A stretch of 64,000 bases of DNA from JBAYIE01 sp965279165 (GTDB lineage: Bacteria; Bacteroidota; Bacteroidia; UKL13-3). The DNA is taken from assembly GCA_965279165.1 (NCBI GenBank), contig OZ257140.1, positions 2,170,001 to 2,234,000 on the forward strand, read 5' to 3'. Below the pieces are notes generated by a model. It saw nothing but the letters and a program-made list of their open reading frames with translations. It was not told the DNA's origin and made no database searches. The translations under genes and the position numbers were made by a program. Positions 59,680 through 64,000 of the stretch are shown in pieces (position 1 is the stretch's first letter; the number at the start of each line of letters is the position of its first letter).

Positions 59680-61788
59680 TTAACTAAACATCCGAAACAC
59701 AAACAAACTACTTAAATATGCCAGAGCAGTTAAATATACAAATTGAATAATCGTCCATTTCCAACTTTTGGTTTCACTTTGAACAATCGAAACCGTACTC
59801 ATACATTGTAAAGCAAATGCATAAAAAATCATGAGGGATAAAACAGTAGCAAACGAAAAAACCGGTTTGCCTGTGTGTTGGTTTATTTCATATTTCATTT
59901 TATCACGGATGGATTGCACGTCACTTATTTCAGAACCTACACTGTAAATAGTTCCCATCGTACCTACAAATACCTCTCTTGCAGCAAGCGATGTAATTAA
60001 TGCAATCCCGATTTTCCAGTCAAAACCCAATGGTCGGATTACCGGTTCTATCCATCTTCCGAATTCGCCAGCATACGAATGTTGTAATTTTTCTGCTTCT
60101 TTCATCACGGCAAGTTGCTCAACAGTATTTGAATTTGCCGGATTAATGGCTAGCTCGAGGTATTTGTTTTCTATGCGTTGCATTTGCTCACTTGGTCCGA
60201 ATGAAGCCAACGCCCATAATATAACAGAAACCGCCACGATGATTTTACCTGCACCCCAAACAAAAGCTTTTCCTTTATCGTATAAAGTAATCAGTATATT
60301 ACCTAGAACCGGAATTTTGTAACCGGGTAATTCCATCAAAAAATAATTATTCCCTTTTGCCGGAATAAAAAACTTAAAGATAAACGCACTAACAAGAACT
60401 GCTAAAAAACCTATCAAGTACATAAACATTAGTACAATTCCATGCAAGTTAAAAGGACCCCATTTCATATCATCCGGAACCAACATGCCTATCAGTAAAG
60501 TATAAACAGGCAAGCGGGCCGAACAACTCATTAATGGGGTTACCAAAATGGTAATTAATCTTTCCTTTTTATTTTCAATACTTCTTGAAGCCATTATACT
60601 TGGAACGGCGCAAGCCATTCCACTTATCAATGGAACAATTGATTTTCCATTCATGCCAAAAGGACGCATGATTCTATCCATGATAAATCCAACCCTTGCC
60701 ATGTAACCTACATCTTCCAAAATAGCGATGAAAGCAAATAGAATTATAATTTGAGGAAGGAAAACCATCACGCCACTTAATCCTGCCAGAACACCACTTA
60801 CCAGCATATCATTTAATACACCGGCCGGTATGGTTTGCTTCACAAATTGCGACGACCATAAAAATCCTTGTTCAACCCAATCCATTGGATAAGAGCTCCA
60901 GGAAAAAATAGCTTGAAAAACCAAAAATAGCAATCCAAGAAAAATCACAATACCCCAGATTCTGTGGGTTAAAATTTTATCAGCTTTCTGTGTAATGGAT
61001 CGGATTTTGGTTGCATCTTTTTCTTTCCGGGAAGTACGAACTGCATGGTCGATAATTTTATAACGGCTAAGGATTTCTTCTTCCTGAAATTTGCGTGAAT
61101 CAAAATGGTGGCTTTGAAAACAAGCCCTTATTTGGGTAGCCTTGGTATTCAGTAATTCTTTTGCATTGATGGCATATTGCAATGCCGCATAAGGATTTTT
61201 TTTATCTGTTATTTCAGAAACATCATTCAGTAATTCAATCGAAACATGCCCAAGTGAAAAGTAAGATTTCTTTTTATAATTTTCGGTATCCAACAAATGG
61301 GCCCGAATATCTTCAAGTCCTTTATGGTTTCGAGCATTTATCGGAACAACCGGAATTCCCAATATTTCACTAAGCACGTTAAGGTCATAAAAGATTCCAC
61401 GGCGTTCGGCAATATCCAACATGTTTAAAGCAAGTATAACCGGAACTCCCAAATCAGCAACCTGTGTTAATAATAGTAGATTCCTTTTCAGGTTGGATGC
61501 ATCGGCAATAAATAAAACAATATCCGGAAAATCTGTTTCAGTTTTATTGCGGAGCATTTCATACGTAACCAATTCGTCGGCAGATTTCGGGTACAAACTA
61601 TAGGTTCCCGGAAGATCGATAATTTGAGCCCTTACATCATTGCTAATCTTGCTATAGCCGGTTTTTTTATCTACTGTAGTGCCGGGGAAATTACTCACCT
61701 TTTGTTTTAGGCCGGTTAAGGCATTAAACAAAGATGTTTTTCCGCTGTTCGGATTACCTGCCAATGCTACCGTAATTTCCTGTTTCAA
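59680..61788 (-). CDS. feoB: Ferrous iron transporter FeoB
   Basis: 702 aa. The N-terminal G-protein domain has G1 GNPNSGKT (11-18), G3 DLPGTYSL and G4 LNMLD; a helical GDI-like domain follows (about 170-265). The membrane part holds two Gate domains with MVFLPQIIILFAFIAILEDVG, GMACAVPSIMASRSI and TPLMSCSARLPVY. It imports Fe(II) across the inner membrane. It starts 1 nt after feoA; no FeoC gene is seen. Confidence 0.97.
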   Translation of the reverse strand: MKQEITVALAGNPNSGKTSLFNALTGLKQKVSNFPGTTVDKKTGYSKISNDVRAQIIDLPGTYSLYPKSADELVTYEMLRNKTETDFPDIVLFIADASNLKRNLLLLTQVADLGVPVILALNMLDIAERRGIFYDLNVLSEILGIPVVPINARNHKGLEDIRAHLLDTENYKKKSYFSLGHVSIELLNDVSEITDKKNPYAALQYAINAKELLNTKATQIRACFQSHHFDSRKFQEEEILSRYKIIDHAVRTSRKEKDATKIRSITQKADKILTHRIWGIVIFLGLLFLVFQAIFSWSSYPMDWVEQGFLWSSQFVKQTIPAGVLNDMLVSGVLAGLSGVMVFLPQIIILFAFIAILEDVGYMARVGFIMDRIMRPFGMNGKSIVPLISGMACAVPSIMASRSIENKKERLITILVTPLMSCSARLPVYTLLIGMLVPDDMKWGPFNLHGIVLMFMYLIGFLAVLVSAFIFKFFIPAKGNNYFLMELPGYKIPVLGNILITLYDKGKAFVWGAGKIIVAVSVILWALASFGPSEQMQRIENKYLELAINPANSNTVEQLAVMKEAEKLQHSYAGEFGRWIEPVIRPLGFDWKIGIALITSLAAREVFVGTMGTIYSVGSEISDVQSIRDKMKYEINQHTGKPVFSFATVLSLMIFYAFALQCMSTVSIVQSETKSWKWTIIQFVYLTALAYLSSLFVFRMFS

Positions 61789-61789
61789 A

Positions 61790-62011
61790 TTATTTCAGAT
61801 TAATTTCAATTTGTTGGGCATCATCCATTCTCAGGCACATTTTATATTCGCCTACCCTTATGGCAATAGGATCACCAAATGGTGCAACATTTTCGAGTTC
61901 CACTTCTTCCCCCGGTAATAATCCCATTTCAAAAAGCTTTAATAATAAGTCGTCGTTTGTAATTTTAGTTACAACGGCAACTTGGTTATATTTTAGCTCC
62001 GACAATTTCAT
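61790..62011 (-). CDS. feoA: Ferrous iron transport protein FeoA
   Basis: 73 aa, a single SH3-like FeoA domain (LLLKLFEMGLLPGEEVELEN, then PIAIRVGEYKMCLR). It is a small cytoplasmic protein that assists FeoB. It lies 1 nt upstream of feoB on the same strand. No clear Fur or FNR box was recognised in the 61 nt up to the divergent glycosyltransferase gene. Confidence 0.95.
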   Translation of the reverse strand: MKLSELKYNQVAVVTKITNDDLLLKLFEMGLLPGEEVELENVAPFGDPIAIRVGEYKMCLRMDDAQQIEINLK

Positions 62012-62072
62012 GCGCCAGCGAATTTAAGCAGACACAACCAATAATTGGAGAAAATGATTTTAATTAGCGGAT

Positions 62073-62951
62073 GTGAAAAAGCCTTTTATAAGTGGATTTA
62101 CCATTGTTCGCAATGCCATCAAATTTGATTATCCCGTTGTGGAATCAATTACCAGTATTTTGCCGATAGTTGACGAGTTTATCGTATCAGTAGGAAACAG
62201 CGACGACAATACCATGGATCTTATTCGTTCGATTGATTCTGCTAAAATTAAGATTATCGAATCGGTTTGGGATGATTCACTTCGCGAGGGAGGTAAGGTT
62301 TTGGCTATCGAAACCGATAAAGCGATGAAGGCCATTTCGCCGGAAGCCGATTGGTGTTTTTATTTGCAGGCAGATGAGGTAGTACACGAAAAGTACCATG
62401 CAGAAATATTAAAAGCCTCGGCCGAATATTTAGAGGATAAGCGCATAGCAGGCTTGTTATTTGATTATGTTCACTTCTATGGAAGTTATGATTATATAGG
62501 TGATTCGCGGAAGTGGTATCGCAATGAAATTCGAATTGTAAGAAATGATAAAACTATCCGAAGTTTCAGGGATGCCCAAGGATTTAGGAAGAATGGTAAA
62601 TTAATGAAAGTGAAGCAAATCGATGCTGCTATCTTTCATTATGGATGGGTAAAGGATCCGAGAAGCCAGCAAGAAAAACAGAAACATTTTCATAAGATGT
62701 GGCATAGCGACAATTGGGTTAAAGAAAATGTGGCCCAAGCAGATGCCTATGATTATGCAGTAATCGACTCGTTAACCCAATTTAAAGGTACGCATCCAAA
62801 AGTGATGGAAAACAGGTTGAAACGGATGAACTGGGAGTTCTCGTTCGATATGCAAAAAAAGCAGATGAAATTAAAAGATCGCATCCTTTATGGTTTTGAA
62901 AAACTAACCGGATTCCGATTGTTTGAATACAAAAACTACATTAAAATTTAA
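62073..62951 (+). CDS. Family 2 glycosyltransferase
   Basis: 292 aa from a GTG start (no suitable ATG; the family start FISGFTIVRNA follows at once). IVDEFIVSVGNSDDNTMDLI, then WCFYLQADEVVHEKYH with the DxD-like QADE metal site, are GT-A signatures. The C-terminal half is Lys/Arg-rich, ending near a basic amphipathic helix, and may touch the membrane. It probably acts on lipopolysaccharide or another surface glycan. It is alone between feoA (divergent) and typA (convergent). Confidence 0.88.
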   Translation: MKKPFISGFTIVRNAIKFDYPVVESITSILPIVDEFIVSVGNSDDNTMDLIRSIDSAKIKIIESVWDDSLREGGKVLAIETDKAMKAISPEADWCFYLQADEVVHEKYHAEILKASAEYLEDKRIAGLLFDYVHFYGSYDYIGDSRKWYRNEIRIVRNDKTIRSFRDAQGFRKNGKLMKVKQIDAAIFHYGWVKDPRSQQEKQKHFHKMWHSDNWVKENVAQADAYDYAVIDSLTQFKGTHPKVMENRLKRMNWEFSFDMQKKQMKLKDRILYGFEKLTGFRLFEYKNYIKI

Positions 62952-63144
62952 TCAAGTGATTAGGGATCAGTAATCAGTAATCAGTGATTAGGGAATAGGG
63001 AATAGGGATTAGTGGTTAGTTATCTGTAATCGGTTCACAGTTCACAGTTCACAATGACGCCAATGTTAAGTGAACTAGTAACTAATGACCAATGCCTAAT
63101 GTCCAATGACAAATGACCAATGCCTAATGCCTAATGACCAATGA
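62952..63144. repeat. Degenerate 7-nt tandem repeat tract
   Basis: Nearly the whole spacer is made of 7-nt words: AGTAATC, AGGGAAT and AGTTCAC types first (62965-63050), then AATGACC/AATGCCT types (about 63080-63150). No ORF. Confidence 0.85.
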
Positions 63145-64000
63145 CTAATTACTAGCAGCAGATTTCGACAACCGTTTTCTATCGGTTTCGTTCAGGTAGA
63201 TTTTACGAAGTCTTAAGTTTTTAGGGGTAATTTCTACATACTCATCTCCTTGAATATATTCCATACACTCTTCCAGTGAGAAATTTATTTTCGGAGCAAT
63301 ACGGGTTTTATCATCTGTACCGGAAGCACGCATATTGGTTAATTGTTTTGCTCTTACAGCATTCACAACCATATCATCCGGACGAATATTTTCACCAATA
63401 ATCATTCCTTCATATAACTCGTCACCGGGTTCTACAAAAAATCTTCCGCGATCTTGCAATTTATCCAATGAATAACCGGTTACGGTTCCTTTGTCGCCAC
63501 TGATTAATACACCTGAAATACGATGTGAAATCGGACCTTTCCATGGTTCATATGCTTTGAAACGATGGGCCATGATAGCTTCCCCTGCTGTTGATGTTAA
63601 TACGTTATTACGCAATCCGATAATTCCCCTTGCAGGTATGGAGAATGCAAGATGTTGTAAATCTCCTTTTGGTTCCATCACGAGTAATTCACCTTTACGT
63701 TGACTTACTAGTTCAATTACTTTTCCTGCACTTTCTTCCGGTACGTCTACGGTTAGATATTCAATAGGCTCACATTTCTCACCATCAATTTCTTTGATGA
63801 TAACCCTTGGTTGACCAACTTGGAATTCATACCCTTCACGGCGCATGGTTTCAATAAGAATAGATAAGTGCAAAATGCCACGTCCGTATACCAATATAGA
63901 ATCAGGGGAAGCAGTATCTTCCAAACGCATGGCAAGATTCTTTTCCATTTCCTTTTCTAACCTATCACGTAAATGTCGTGAGGTAACAAATTTTCCTTCT
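63145..64000 (-). CDS. typA: GTP-binding protein TypA/BipA (5' end outside window)
   Basis: The minus-strand frame is open to the window end, so only the C-terminal 284 residues are visible. They begin EGKFVTSRHLRDRLEKEMEK, the link into domain III. GRGILHLSILIETMRREGYEFQVGQP, FSIPARGIIGLRNN and the TypA-specific C-terminal domain (GRFFVEPGDELYEGMIIGEN, RIAPKINFSLEECMEYI) follow. TypA is an EF-G-like GTPase that binds ribosomes and helps assembly of the large subunit under stress and cold. The GTPase domain lies beyond base 64000. Confidence 0.95.
   Translation of the reverse strand, partial: EGKFVTSRHLRDRLEKEMEKNLAMRLEDTASPDSILVYGRGILHLSILIETMRREGYEFQVGQPRVIIKEIDGEKCEPIEYLTVDVPEESAGKVIELVSQRKGELLVMEPKGDLQHLAFSIPARGIIGLRNNVLTSTAGEAIMAHRFKAYEPWKGPISHRISGVLISGDKGTVTGYSLDKLQDRGRFFVEPGDELYEGMIIGENIRPDDMVVNAVRAKQLTNMRASGTDDKTRIAPKINFSLEECMEYIQGDEYVEITPKNLRLRKIYLNETDRKRLSKSAASN

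Noticed and set aside
1..64000. CRISPR arrays, prophage, IS elements, rRNA operons, replication origin
   Set aside because: No regularly spaced 25-40-nt direct repeats, transposase, integrase or phage structural genes, rRNA sequence or DnaA-box cluster was seen. The TTTTCCACA and AAATCCACA near mraZ are explained by the MraZ box.

Overview
This 64 kb window is chromosomal DNA from a member of the Bacteroidota; the class is not determined. Four things point there. The division and cell-wall operon has Bacteroidota traits: an MraY enlarged by about 60 residues, a long acidic FtsZ tail and a PASTA-type FtsI. There are many families that are mainly from this phylum (DUF3127, DUF3667, GxxExxY, ORF6N, SpmA/SpmB fusion). 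The promoters are of the TAnnTTTG type, often only 4-7 nt before the ATG. Intergenic DNA is rich in degenerate tandem words with a 7-nt period. The DNA is moderately AT-rich and I see no prophage, IS transposase, CRISPR array, rRNA or intact tRNA.

Layout. 1-10.8 kb: metabolic and degradative genes: 3' end of a LutB-like iron-sulfur protein, OmpA-family protein, ornithine aminotransferase, aldehyde dehydrogenase, an amidohydrolase lipoprotein, a dipeptidyl-peptidase IV, a broken GxxExxY gene between inverted repeats, and a GlcD-type FAD oxidase. 11-17 kb: EttA, a small KOW-like protein, an ORF6N gene with repeated palindromes, a WD40 protein, a phosphopantetheinyl transferase, a DedA protein. 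17-20 kb: a coupled small lipoprotein/glycosyltransferase/methyltransferase group and two tandem related lipoproteins. 20-31 kb: DEAD-box helicase, AspRS, a nucleotidyltransferase with a 50-residue partner, DUF3667, DUF2147, SpmAB-like, DUF3127 and CysRS. Two copies of a structured non-coding element lie here, one upstream of the helicase and one upstream of DUF3127.

31.5-40.3 kb is the accessory part: M28/glutaminyl-cyclase-like lipoprotein, secreted hypotheticals, a diheme cytochrome, a ParDE toxin-antitoxin pair among short palindromic repeats, a DUF255 thioredoxin-domain protein and a small protein with a caspase-like His/Cys arrangement. 40.4-56 kb, all minus strand, is a complete dcw operon: mraZ-rsmH-ftsL-ftsI-murE-mraY-murD-ftsW-murG-murC-ftsQ-ftsA-ftsZ, with an MraZ box upstream and a strong terminator after ftsZ. 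Together these genes make and flip lipid II (MurE carries the DNPR motif expected for meso-diaminopimelate) and build the septal ring. 56-64 kb: an MBOAT acyltransferase with an SGNH-like partner and shikimate kinase, HU, feoAB, a glycosyltransferase and the 3' end of typA/bipA.

Most of the window is ordinary core genome. The best leads are (1) ftsI, whose C-terminal PASTA domain lies in the -1 frame just after an in-phase A-AAA-AAA heptamer; (2) the ORF6N gene, where one palindrome of about 29 bp occurs before, inside and after the gene; (3) the IR-bounded GxxExxY unit with a single nonsense codon; (4) the repeated structured non-coding element; and (5) the nucleotidyltransferase/small-protein pair.
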